From assembly GCA_905221605.1 (NCBI GenBank), contig CAJNDS010000358.1:498501-562500 (forward strand): a stretch of DNA of 64,000 nucleotides, in the 5' to 3' direction. The first letter of the stretch is position 1; the number at the start of each line of letters is the position of its first letter. A program made the translations under genes and the position numbers. Below the pieces are notes generated by a model. That model made no database searches and was not told where the DNA came from. It saw nothing but the letters and a program-made list of their open reading frames with translations. Shown here one piece after another: positions 21,301 to 26,447 of this stretch. Origin of the DNA: Symbiodinium natans. Taxonomy: Eukaryota > Sar > Dinophyceae > Suessiales > Symbiodiniaceae.

Positions 21301-21330
21301 GGCCTCAGAGGAACGATTTTGGGTGTAGGG
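700..21330 (+). CDS. TPR-repeat protein gene, scattered exons (locus-level entry)
   Basis: At least twelve short open segments on the + strand encode pieces of tetratricopeptide helices. They have the alternating pattern of TPR proteins of the GPSM/LGN type: small residues at the packing positions, LGD or MNGKKDEA-like turns, and IA/LA in helix B. Several join in phase into continuous TPRs: 700-750 with 1144 and 2145; 4518 with 5089 and 5697; 8892 with 9114; 18075 with 18440, 19071 and 21230. TPR arrays are protein-interaction scaffolds; no enzyme domain is seen with it. Joining needs GT, GC and GA donors. Neither the start codon nor the end was found. The locus could be two neighbouring TPR genes, because the ubiquitin-like unit at 14.07-15.3 kb sits in its middle. 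Confidence 0.65.
1144..1190 (+). CDS. TPR exon 2 (helix A piece)
   Basis: Acceptor ATGCCGCAG. Reads AKCLAQLCRMHLLSR plus two bases; with the exon before it this gives REQ-AKCLAQL, a TPR helix A. The donor GTGCCC leaves phase 2, which matches the exon at 2145. Confidence 0.55.
2145..2208 (+). CDS. TPR exon 3
   Basis: Acceptor ACGGGCAG. Its first base completes a Gln codon from the previous exon; it then reads FAEEAQVVFQKSQDKCGEAL. The donor GTTTAGG is itself the first unit of the TTTAGGG-like tract that starts the intron. Confidence 0.55.
2190..2400 (+). repeat. (TTTTAGGGG)n 9-mer array
   Basis: About fifteen nearly identical units of a 9-base variant lie between 2212 and 2343. It reads as an artificial GFR-repeat open frame, which I do not call a gene. 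Confidence 0.9.
2442..2718. other. Degenerate repeat region, no gene
   Basis: Mixed TTGAGGG and TTTAGGG variants around a short unique patch (2461-2550). Nothing coding is recognised. Confidence 0.5.
2724..2862. repeat. Poly-G tract with scattered T
   Basis: About 140 bases are almost only G, with single T or A interruptions. The glycine- and proline-rich open frames across it on both strands are composition artefacts. Confidence 0.95.
3200..3410. repeat. TTTAGGG/TTGTAGGG mixed array
   Basis: Alternating TTTAGGG, TTTAGGGG and TTGTAGGG units, ending in T- and G-rich degenerate copies. Confidence 0.85.
3424..3743 (+). pseudogene. Unrecognised ~107-codon coding-like segment with one frameshift
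   Basis: A 320-bp repeat-free block. One frame runs open from 3424 to a stop at 3576-3578 (includes TDIILNGERLWPAAEADLRL). A second frame takes over around 3568 and runs to a TAG at 3741-3743 (includes LLRATALYIEDEVRSIDFAW and SYDARMSDLDAERLTR). Both parts have protein-like composition, rich in charged and small residues. A one-base change near 3565-3575 would join them, so it looks like a decayed gene fragment or a sequencing error. I do not recognise the family. TTTAGGG-type repeats flank it on both sides. Confidence 0.4.
3967..4053 (+). repeat. (TTTAGGG)n, about 12 units
   Basis: Nearly perfect tract with one 6-base unit. The following patch 4054-4210 is unique sequence with a short open frame of unknown meaning. 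Confidence 0.95.
4518..4580 (+). CDS. TPR exon 4
   Basis: Acceptor CTGCTCCCAG. Phase 0, 21 codons ending GLGEIDVAR; begins GVTLLNKASAHM. The helix A and LGEID.A turn are typical of TPRs. A GC donor (GCCTGAG) removes the in-frame TGA that follows and keeps phase with the next exon. Confidence 0.6.
4735..4875 (+). other. Unique open patch, possible exon
   Basis: After GCCGTGCAG at 4780-4788 a frame is open for about 33 codons (starts YSLVVSVDKASTEAQ) up to the next CCCTAAA tract. No family is recognised; it is a weak exon candidate only. Confidence 0.25.
4876..5050 (-). repeat. (CCCTAAA)n, about 23 units
   Basis: Nearly perfect CCCTAAA tract that ends about 40 bases before the TPR exon acceptor at 5088. 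Confidence 0.95.
5089..5155 (+). CDS. TPR exon 5
   Basis: Acceptor CTCCGTTTCAG. Reads LEEELKICTADDLASGLAT and on. With a GA donor (GAGGGTTTAGGG) the last base joins the next exon to give TATSSYPEALQV. A GT donor two bases earlier would break the frame, so the GA donor is preferred. The donor runs straight into the TTTAGGG tract. Confidence 0.55.
5240..5560. other. Unique intronic stretch with AT microsatellite and poly-G
   Basis: Contains a short (TA)n around 5315-5330 and a G run at 5456-5474. Open frames on both strands lack recognisable motifs. Confidence 0.5.
5697..5758 (+). CDS. TPR exon 6
   Basis: Acceptor GTTTTCAG. After two bases it reads SYPEALQVAEDALAMFLQDV, a clear TPR helix B. 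The donor GTGAGGGTTTAGGG is fused to the telomere-like tract. Confidence 0.65.
6503..6556 (+). CDS. TPR exon 7 (3' end uncertain)
   Basis: Acceptor CGTGGCCAG. Reads EEDKRQEATAHHFLYEIH in phase with the previous exon (FLQDV-EEDKRQEA), a good TPR helix A. Open sequence continues to about 6610, so the donor is not fixed. Confidence 0.55.
6670..7140. other. MITE-like elements, no gene
   Basis: 6675-6790 resembles the element family also seen near 15730, 36470, 42250, 56470 and 58380 (AGTAGGCC...GTTCCTAGGTTACTCTTGGGTC). The remainder is unique intronic sequence. Confidence 0.5.
7780..8215. other. Repeat-free patch with long open frames on both strands
   Basis: A Gln-rich + frame is open from about 7925 to 8215 (contains GRRRQVQQARQDS) and a - frame is open for 138 codons (8073-7657). 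Neither has a motif I know, so strand and coding status are undecided. It is flanked by TTTAGGG on the left and by a MITE end on the right. Confidence 0.3.
8178..8347. mobile_element. MITE family P3 copy split by a CCCTAAA tract
   Basis: The ends (GGCCCATGTACCT and AGGTACATGGACCCTT) and the inner arm (GGGACTGTAGGACCCCAAG) match the copies at 29.08, 29.85 and 43.73 kb. About 70 bp of CCCTAAA-type repeat (8213-8284) sit in the middle, where the other copies have none. Confidence 0.7.
8892..8906 (+). CDS. Candidate 15-nt TPR micro-exon
   Basis: Between a CCGAGGCAG acceptor and a GC donor (GCCTGAATC) lie five codons, AGNYE. Joined to the next exon they give GNYE-AALREAIMARS, a textbook TPR helix start. 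The size is extreme, so confidence is moderate. Confidence 0.4.
9114..9143 (+). CDS. TPR exon after the micro-exon (3' end uncertain)
   Basis: Acceptor GGCTGCCAG. Reads AALREAIMAR; a GT donor (GTCCGCC) or a GC donor inside it is possible. It stays open as SATDFW up to the TTTAGGG tract. Confidence 0.5.
9160..9370 (+). repeat. TTTAGGG array with TTTAGATGGG interruptions
   Basis: Blocks of TTTAGGG alternate regularly with TTTAGATGGG and TTTAGGTGGG, a small higher-order pattern. Confidence 0.9.
9677..9766. mobile_element. Palindromic MITE-like element
   Basis: Imperfect inverted arms of about 42 nt: GGGGTACAACCTGAGGGGTA on the left pairs with CACCCCTAAGGTTGTACCCC on the right. The central loop is only a few bases. 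Confidence 0.75.
9783..9839. repeat. 27-bp direct duplication (period 30)
   Basis: The unit GTAGTAGGTCCTGTATACTA plus seven bases occurs twice exactly, three bases apart. The unit itself contains a short palindrome (TAGTATACAGGACCTAC reversed). Confidence 0.9.
10394..10475 (+). other. Exon candidate, unassigned
   Basis: After CTTACTCTGCAG a frame is open for 27 codons (KMGAFMSTLRPVGLRY). No clear TPR register; it could be a connecting exon of the TPR gene. Confidence 0.3.
10603..10671 (+). CDS. TPR exon (MFHKLGDQREE)
   Basis: Acceptor CCCTTTCCAG. Reads KTERTHSQLSRTMFHKLGDQ then REE, with a TPR-like LGD turn. A GC donor (GCCCGAAG) keeps phase with the segment at 11242. Confidence 0.5.
11242..11274 (+). 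CDS. TPR exon (PAKVMLNIHH)
   Basis: Acceptor TTGCGAAG, phase 0, reads PAKVMLNIHHDR. With the previous exon it forms GDQREE-PAKVMLNIHH, a TPR turn plus helix A. The acceptor is ambiguous by four bases. Confidence 0.4.
11873..11935 (+). CDS. TPR exon candidate (ASMCLRVSCAHIQD)
   Basis: Acceptor TGCCCAG. Reads ASMCLRVSCAHIQDPAS, a plausible helix A. The 3' end is not fixed: GA and GT donors are both available. Confidence 0.35.
11940..12420 (+). repeat. Decaying TTTAGGG array
   Basis: A tract that is regular at the left becomes progressively degenerate to the right, with TCTAGGG, TTTGGGG and longer units. No gene is seen from here to about 13.6 kb apart from short MITE remnants and G runs. Confidence 0.85.
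13521..13586 (+). repeat. (TTTAGGG)n, about 9 units
   Basis: Perfect tract, the last one before the repeat-free island. Confidence 0.95.
13670..13782. mobile_element. Palindromic MITE-like element, 27-nt arms
   Basis: Left arm ACTTGGAGGTTCATGAGTAG and right arm CTACCCATGAACCTCCAAGT pair with two mismatches over 27 nt. The same end (CCCATGAACCTCCAAGT) recurs alone at about 4488-4505, just upstream of a TPR exon. It marks the left edge of the repeat-free island. Confidence 0.8.
14065..14218 (+). CDS. Ubiquitin-like gene, exon a
   Basis: Acceptor ACTTACAG. Reads KYVGYLNFEQLQPEQRRKY and on to AFKTRPPAEE, a basic helical stretch. The donor GTGAGC leaves phase 1, which the acceptor at 14336 completes to an Ile codon. 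Confidence 0.6.
14065..15290 (+). CDS. Gene with ubiquitin-like segment (locus-level entry)
   Basis: Three exons in a telomere-repeat-free island: 14065-14218, 14337-15154 and from 15202. Splice signals are canonical (GTGAGC, GTGAGTG) and introns are short (118 and 47 nt), unlike the surroundings. The long exon contains TTVREVCDHVAARQFDGS and later RLSLIHQGSILAKTARLGDL, then AGDTMHIV. This follows the beta-grasp pattern of ubiquitin-like domains (RL..I..G..L.....L.DL.L..GDT.H.V). Downstream is about 200 residues I do not recognise, including KLFVLGPWTPVRAQVVQTL and LDDFVDRFERQRF. Role unknown; ubiquitin-like folds act in protein tagging or as adaptors. Neither start nor stop codon was found, so the gene extends on both sides or is truncated. 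It lies inside the TPR locus, in the same orientation. Confidence 0.6.
14337..15154 (+). CDS. Ubiquitin-like gene, exon b
   Basis: An 818-nt exon, by far the longest open exon in the window. After two bases it reads AANLVPVCITQMSGACVTKK, then the ubiquitin-like segment, then the unknown region. It ends HALCKK before the canonical donor GTGAGTG. Confidence 0.65.
15202..15290 (+). CDS. Ubiquitin-like gene, exon c (end uncertain)
   Basis: Acceptor GGCACCGCAG, phase 0, reads KMLMRIQGCVWAHVF. A GT lies soon after (GTGTGTATG), or the frame stays open up to the C run at 15296. Confidence 0.4.
15296..15336. repeat. Poly-C run
   Basis: About 30 C followed by C/T; right edge of the repeat-free island. 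Confidence 0.95.
15592..15704. mobile_element. MITE family P2, 51-nt near-perfect arms
   Basis: Left arm starts TACCCAAAGAGCCCAATAT and right arm ends ATATTGGGCTCTTTGGGTA. The arms pair over 51 nt with only two mismatches around an 11-nt loop, so this is a young copy. A diverged relative is at 62.82-62.93 kb. Confidence 0.9.
15937..16010 (+). CDS. TPR exon candidate (GALKAAKEAAQAS)
   Basis: Acceptor ACGGTCAG. After two bases it reads CDGALKAAKEAAQASAF, which fits a TPR helix B. The 3' end is not resolved. Confidence 0.4.
16300..16445. mobile_element. MITE family P5 copy interrupted by TTTAGGG
   Basis: Ends TGGTAGCCCGGTGGTGCCC and GGTTGCTGGGCTACCA match the copies at 28.14, 38.78 and 40.08 kb. 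A tract of five TTTAGGG units (16344-16380) sits in the middle. Confidence 0.7.
16680..16768 (-). repeat. (CCCTAAA)n, about 12 units
   Basis: Perfect tract. The stretch 16770-17480 holds MITE remnants (family G at 16795-16900) and short tracts, with no exon recognised. Confidence 0.95.
17505..17555 (+). CDS. TPR exon candidate (GIAKKFERD)
   Basis: Acceptor ACAACTTGCGAG. Reads VGIAKKFERDCALDL, similar to TPR helix B. The acceptor and the end are uncertain. Confidence 0.4.
18075..18154 (+). CDS. TPR exon (FLANAYSMLGQ)
   Basis: The acceptor CCCTCAG comes directly out of a CCCTAAA tract. After two bases it reads LEQEKAFLANAYSMLGQCQG, then MVGKMK. A GC donor (GCCGGC) puts it in phase with the next exon (KMK-EGLKSANEAL). 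Confidence 0.65.
18440..18517 (+). CDS. TPR exon (NEALRISEDDQDRRGQA)
   Basis: Acceptor CTTTCTGCAG; 78 nt, phase 0 at both ends. Reads EGLKSANEALRIS, then EDDQDRRGQAQLR. This is the clearest TPR helix-B/turn in the window. The donor GTCTGC is canonical. Confidence 0.75.
18530..18700 (+). repeat. TTTTAGGG/TTTTAGCG array
   Basis: An 8-mer variant array at the start of the intron, followed by a unique AT/GC-mixed patch (18700-18910) without a recognised gene. Confidence 0.85.
19071..19136 (+). CDS. TPR exon (GEIYSMNGKKDEAKK)
   Basis: Acceptor GCTTTGCCAG; 66 nt, phase 0. Reads AAALVTIGEIYSMNGKKDEA, then KK. A GC donor (GCGCATC) joins it to YAYKSLDIAQKL at 21230, giving a canonical TPR. Confidence 0.75.
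20150..20740 (+). repeat. CTCCGTTACAG-type array
   Basis: Some fifty imperfect 10-12 base units with consensus CTCCGTTACAG and variants CTTCCGTTACAG, CTCCGTTGCAC and CTCCGCTACAG fill about 590 bp. Open frames of up to about 300 codons across it are low-complexity artefacts. The array lies in the 2.1-kb intron between two TPR exons. Confidence 0.92.
20770..21120. other. Unique intronic sequence, nothing recognised
   Basis: Non-repeat sequence with a G run at 20939-20946. Short open frames only. Confidence 0.4.
21230..21310 (+). CDS. TPR exon (YKSLDIAQKLKD)
   Basis: Acceptor TCGCGCCTCAG. Reads YAYKSLDIAQKLKDPQSED, then AALHGASEE. Strong TPR helix-B/turn/helix-A pattern. GC, GA and GT donors are all available near 21300-21335. 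Last confident TPR exon. Confidence 0.7.
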
Positions 21331-21689
21331 TTTTGGGGTTTTGGGGTTTAGGGGTTGAGGGGTTGAGGGTTGATAGAAATTGTATAGGGTTTGGGTTTCA
21401 ATAGCGTTTTGAGAGAAGCGTTTTGAGAGAGTTGTTTTTGCTTCCTATTTCCTTGCTTCTGGGAATTCTGGGACTCCCCTGGGATCCCGCAACCATCCTG
21501 GTGGGATTCTGTTGGGGAGGGTTTAGGGTTTAGGGTTTAGGGCTTAGGGTTTAGGAGGGGGGAGGGGAGCTGGGCAGAGGGTCTGGGGAGGGGGAGGGGG
21601 GGGTTCAAGTAAATTGAGTATTTGGCCGTCCAAGCGCTTACTCAAACTCTATTTCTCAACTGTTTAGACCAAGATCTTGGTGAAGGGAC

Positions 21690-21920
21690 CCTTCGTCTTC
21701 TTCCTCTATATAACCAGTGTATAAACCTTATATAGCCCCTATATACCTAAGTAACCCCTAAAGAACCCCTAAGGTCCCTTATATATAGCCCCGAAGCAAC
21801 CCCTATATACCTAAGTAGCCCCTAAATAAGCCCCAGATAACTCCCTAAATAAGCCCTAAATATGCCCGAAATAACTCCCTAAACAAGCCCTAATAACTCC
21901 CTCAATAAGCCCTAAAGAAA
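21690..21920. repeat. Degenerate CCCTAAATAAG / CCTATATACC repeats
   Basis: Short units related to CCCCTAAATAAG recur about ten times; a relative of this sequence is at 1255-1360. Confidence 0.7.
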
Positions 21921-21999
21921 CTCCCTTGACTGAGGCAGCTGCTAGAACACATCGAAGGGAAAGGCAAGGGCAAGCAGGACCGGCGCAGCACCTTTGCGG

Positions 22000-22560
22000 T
22001 TTAGGGTTTATAGGGCTTATAGGGTGTATAGGGTGTAGAGGTGTTATGGGGTTTACGGGGTTTCTAGGGCGAAGAGGTTTTACGGGGTGTATAGGGTGTA
22101 GAGGCTTTATAGGGTTTATAGGGTTTATAGGGTTTGTAGGGTTCATAGGGTTTATAGGGTTTACAGGGTTTGTAGGGTTTGTAGGGTTCATGGGGTTTGT
22201 AGGGTTCATAGGGTTTGCAGGGTTTGTAGGGTTTTCAGCGTTTTTAGGGTTAAAAGGGTGTAGAGGGTGTTTAGGGCTTTTAGGGTTTTTTAGGGTTTGC
22301 AGCGTTCATAGGGTTTGTAGGGTTCATAGGGTTTGTAGGGTTTTCAGCGTTTATAGGGTTTACAGGGTGTAGAGGGTTTTAGGGTTTGGAGGGTTCATAG
22401 GGTTTGTAGGGTTCATGGGGTTTGTAGGGTTTTCAGGGTTTATAGGGTTTGTAGGTTTATAGGGTTTATAGGGTTTAAGGGGTTTCTGGGGTTTATAGGG
22501 CTTGCAGTAGGGTTTATGGGTTTAAAAGGGGTTGTGGGCTTGATAGGGTTTAGGGCTTAG
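22000..22560 (+). repeat. GGGTTTATAG / GGGTTTGTAG / GGGTTCATAG array
   Basis: More than forty 9-10 base units of a lengthened TTTAGGG variant. The open frames across it are GF-repeat or NP-repeat artefacts. Confidence 0.92.
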
Positions 22561-22917
22561 GGCTTAGGGCTTAGGGTTTAGGGTTTCGGGGAACTTAACC
22601 CTAAACCCAAGATCCAGGGCTCTGAAGTCAGGGCTCTTAGACCGGGAAGGCCGATTACAGGGCCATAAGATACCCCAACCCTAAGCCCTAACCCCTAAAT
22701 GTGAACCCTAAACCCTGAAAAATCACAAAAACAAAAGATAGATAAGACAAAAAGGGTTTGGGTGAAGCGGTGCAAGGTTTCTGTTTTGTCAGGAGGGGGT
22801 TATAGGCTGCAGGGCTGCAAGGTTACAGGGTCCAGGGCTTCAATAGGGGTTCATGAGGCTCCGACCTCAGGGTTCAGGGTTTATATGGTTTAGGGTTTAG
22901 CGTAGACAGACTCGCAG

Positions 22918-22970
22918 TGGCAGGACGACTTCGTGCAGGCCGGGTGCGGGGTGATCATTGGAGGTTCCCA
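22918..22970 (+). other. Exon candidate (WQDDFVQAGCGVIIGG)
   Basis: Acceptor ACAGACTCGCAG, then an open 16-codon stretch. Family not recognised. Confidence 0.3.
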
Positions 22971-23187
22971 GTTCCCAGTTCCAAGGCCGTTTAGTCAGGG
23001 TTTAGGGTTTCGGGTTAAGAGATTCGGGCCTGGGACCCCGAAATCCTACACTTTCTGGTTAGGGTTGGGCGCCTGACCCGTCCCTAAAAGCCGTCAATCC
23101 TGCCAGGTCTCCCGAAGTTCGGTCCCCAAACCCTAACAACCTATCCCCTACATCCCTATTGATCTTTAGGGTTTAGGGTTTAGGGTT

Positions 23188-23272
23188 TAGGGGTTTAGGG
23201 GTTTAGGGGTTTAGGGGTTTAGGGGTTTAGGGGTTTAGGGGTTTAGGGGTTTAGGGGTTTAGGGGTTTAGGG
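23188..23272 (+). repeat. (TTTAGGGG)n 8-mer array
   Basis: About ten exact 8-base units following three normal heptamers. Confidence 0.95.
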
Positions 23273-23584
23273 CAAAAACCCCACGTTGTGCAACGCCATC
23301 CCCAAAAGTCGGCCCTGTTTGCAGGCAGCCAAAACAAGCATTTCTCCTAGGCGAAACGCTTCCTTTCAATAACAACAGGGTACGGTTTCAACGGCGGCGG
23401 GTGACCGAGGGAACCCTTCGTTATCAAGGGAACCCTTGTTGAATATCGGGGCCACCCTGAACCCTATCTCTATACAAGACTCATGAGTAGGACTGCATGA
23501 AGCCCCGTCCTAACTCCGTGAGATTCGGAATGCCAAGCTGAGCCTAAACCCTGAACAGCGTCTGGAACCTCAGGTACTAAATTG

Positions 23585-23679
23585 GGATGTTCTCCCTTAA
23601 ACTAACAGTCCTGAATAGGGCTTATAATAGGGGGTACTATAATCCCTATTACGGACTGTTAGTATAAGGGGGAACATCC
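23585..23679. mobile_element. MITE family P4, copy 1
   Basis: Inverted arms GGATGTTCTCCCTTAAACTA and TAGTATAAGGGGGAACATCC, then ACAGTCC/GGACTGT, around a GGTACTATAATCCC core. Other copies are at 30.39, 45.63 and 52.04 kb. Confidence 0.85.
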
Positions 23680-23699
23680 GAAGCACTAAATACTTTGTT

Positions 23700-23865
23700 G
23701 TCTTTTTTGATTCTGGGTTCCCCTAAACCCTAAACCCTAAACCCTAAACCCTAAACCCTAAACCCTAAACCCTAAACCCTAAACCCTAAACCCTAAACCC
23801 TAAACCCTAAAAAATGCATATGTTTTTTCCCAGGGTCTACTCCCCAGTAGGGGAACGAACTTTCA
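23700..23865. mobile_element. MITE-like element interrupted by CCCTAAA
   Basis: TTTTGATTCTGGGTTCC on the left and TTTTTTCCCAGGGTCTACT on the right match the uninterrupted element at 39.82-39.89 kb. Here about 95 bp of CCCTAAA repeats lie between them. Confidence 0.65.
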
Positions 23866-24061
23866 TCCTGCCTTGCTCGGCGTAGCTCGGTTTGGTTGAT
23901 TAACCCGAGTCAGAGTCGTTTGCAGGGTTTAGGGTTTTGGGTTTAGGGTTTAGGGAAGGTTTAGGGTTAGGGTTTAGGCAGGGGTTAGGAACCCTAAACC
24001 CTAAACCCTGAAACCTGAGCCCAAACGAACTGCAGTCGGTCTGCAACCCGAGTCCCCAAGA

Positions 24062-24290
24062 CCTAAACCCTAAGCCCTAAACCCTAAGCCCTAAACCCTA
24101 AGCCCTAAACCCTAAGCCCTAAACCCTAAACCCTAAGCGCTAAACCCTAAGCCCCTTAAATTCTAAACCCTAAACCCTAAGCCCTAAACCCTAAGCCCTA
24201 AACCCTAAGCCCTAAACCCTAAGCCCTAAACCCTAAACCCTAAGCGCTAAACCCTAAGCCCCTTAAATTCTAAACCCTAAACCCCTAAAA
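24062..24290 (-). repeat. Higher-order CCCTAAA/CCCTAAG repeat, ~107-bp period
   Basis: A block containing AAGCGCTAAACCCTAAGCCC and then TTAAATTCTAAACCC occurs twice (about 24128-24173 and 24236-24282) with the same variant order, so a long unit was duplicated as a block. Confidence 0.85.
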
Positions 24291-24899
24291 TTCTAAACCT
24301 CTACCCTCCCCAAAGTTGATAATCTGCAAACCCAGAACCCTTAGTCCGAGCTCCCTGGTCTTCAAGCATCCCCTAAACCCTAAACCCGAAACCCTAAACC
24401 CTAAACCCTAAACCCTGAACCCTAAACCCTAAACCCTAAACCCTAAACCCTAACCCGAAACCTTAGTTTCAACTCACTGGCCTTCAACCATCGAACTCTG
24501 CGAGGACGTGGGCCCGGCCTCAGGCCAGGACGCCTGGTTGAGGAGTCATGGGTTTAGGGTTAAGGGCTGCAAGATTTAGCGTTTTCGGGTTGAGGGGATT
24601 TAGGTTTTAGGGTGAAGTATAACGTTTCGGGTTTAAGCGTTTAGGCCTTAGGGGACTCTGAGCTTTCACCAGGATGGTGTTCTAAGAGCGGCTGAGGGTT
24701 TCTGAAAGCTGCCAAGCCCGGCAGCGAACGCCCCGCAAAGACTGAAGAATGCCTCTAAGCTTGGCTGTTCCTCTTGATATGAGGGTGTTCGGTTTTCGGT
24801 TACCCTAAACCCTAAACCCCTAAACCCTAAACCCTAAACCCTAAACCCTGAACCTTCGCCAGAGTGCTTCGGCAAGCGAGCAAGAAGGCCTAAGGGCCT

Positions 24900-25240
24900 C
24901 TTTGACTCCCGAAACTGGGAACCAGAGTAGGCCCGCATTCCCCTTTGTTTAGGGTTTAGGGTTTAGGGTTTTAGGGTTTTAGGGTTTAGGGTTTAGGGTT
25001 TAGGGTTTAGAGATTAGGGTTTAGGGTTTAGGGCTTTAGGGTTTAGGGTTTAGGGTTTTAGGGTTTAGGGTTTAAGGTTGTTTAGGGTTTAGGGTTTTAG
25101 GGTTTTGAGTTTCAGGCGGATTAGGGTACGCAGAGTAGACCCTTGTTCCGTTTTTTTTTCGGTTTAGGCTCGCTTCTAAGGCCCCCTTAAGCCAAAAAAT
25201 GGGCACCCTTTTAATGCTGGGTTACTCTTGCGTCTAGAAA
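24900..25240. mobile_element. MITE family P6 region carrying a long TTTAGGG tract
   Basis: AACCAGAGTAGGCCCGCATTC at 24919 starts the P6 pattern, which breaks off into TTTAGGG/TTTTAGGG repeats (24946-25115). A full P6-like copy then starts with GCAGAGTAGACCCTTGTTCC and ends GGGTTACTCTTGCGTCT. Confidence 0.6.
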
Positions 25241-25578
25241 AACTCTAAACCCTATAAACCCTAAACCCAAAAACTCATTGAGGCGTTTGCATTGTGGGGT
25301 GCAAATTGTGTGTGCAGCTGGGTGTCTTTTTAGGGCATTTTCGGTTTGGGGGTTAGGGGCCCCAAGCCCTAACCCTAAGCCCTGAACCCTAAACCCTAAA
25401 CCCTAAACCCTCAACCTAAACCCTAAACCCTAAACCCTCAACCTGAACCCTAAACCCTAACCCCTAACCCCTGAACCCTGAACCCTAAACCCTAAACCCT
25501 AAACCCTAAACCCTAAACCCCTGAACCCAAAACCCTTCAACATGCAAGAACGACGAGCATGGGCCGTCGACACTCCAG

Positions 25579-25655
25579 GCGATGCGGCCGCGGCGAGCAA
25601 AGTAGAGAGCGAACTCGGCCCCTACAAGGGACCCACCGTCCGGGCCCCAGACAGG
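25579..25655 (+). CDS. Exon candidate upstream of the acyl carrier domain
   Basis: Acceptor CGACACTCCAG. After two bases it reads DAAAASKVESELGPYKGP, then TVRAPDR, before a GTTTAGG donor. An Ala-rich linker-like stretch, not diagnostic by itself. Confidence 0.4.
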
Positions 25656-25989
25656 GTTTAGGGTTTAGGGTTTAGGCTTAGGGCTTAGGGCTTAGGGCTT
25701 AGGGCTTAGGGTTTAGGGCCAGAGTTTAGGGTAGGGTTCAGGGTTTTGCGGCCCTGAACCATGAGTCCTAACTCCTAGTTATCCTCGACCTTAAGCTCCA
25801 AGGTTTACACCATAAGCAGTAAAAAGAGCTGATGTTTGTAATCAGCGCATGAGCTTCATCATCTTTCTAGTTTAGAGATGATGTCATGCAGCAGTATGCA
25901 ATACTCATGTAGGCATGTCAGGTCACCATGAGTATGAGATGACCTCCAGCATTCGGGATTATTTTCTAGCGTGATTCGGGCAGCCGGGT

Positions 25990-26195
25990 TTTCAGGTTTG
26001 GGGTTTAGGGGTTTAGGGGTTTAGGGGTTTAGGGGTTTAGGGGTTTAGGGGTTTAGGGGTTTAGGGGTTTAGGGGTTTAGGGGTTTAGGGGTTTAGGGGT
26101 TGAGGGGTTGAGGGGTTGAGGGGTTGAGGGGTTGAGGGGTTTAGGGGTTTAGGGGTTTAGGGGTTTAGGGGTTTAGGGGTTTAGGGTTTAGGGTT
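25990..26195 (+). repeat. (TTTAGGGG)n array with a (TTGAGGGG)n block
   Basis: About 25 8-base units; five consecutive units (26100-26140) carry the same T-to-G change, so a mutated unit was amplified in place. Confidence 0.95.
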
Positions 26196-26380
26196 TAGGG
26201 TTTATCCCTTGCTTCAACTCAGCTGGCTTATATAAGTGCTATGTTGGGCTGGAAAGACACTTGGGAAGTCCTGGGAACCCAAAGCCGTTGTTGTTTAAGC
26301 CCAGACCCCACGGAATCTGCCCCCAAAACCCCAAACCCTAACCCTAAACCCTAAACCCTAAACCCTTTCGCAAGCCGCAG

Positions 26381-26447
26381 TTCTGAGGCCGAAGTCCTCA
26401 TTCCTCGGATTAACGAGCTGGCGATGCAGTTGCCGCGCGCTGAGGGA
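26381..26447 (+). CDS. Acyl carrier exon 1, helix I
   Basis: Acceptor CAAGCCGCAG. After one base it reads SEAEVLIPRINELAMQLPRA, then EG. A GA donor (GACGGC) joins it in phase to the next exon (EG-DAPLMDAG). Confidence 0.55.

Noticed and set aside
21856-22372. NP-repeat and GF-repeat open frames
   Set aside because: Translations of a GGGTTTATAG-type array; both strands are open because of composition.
23188-26195. CRISPR array
   Set aside because: Units are 8-9 bases without spacers and the sequence is eukaryotic in style.
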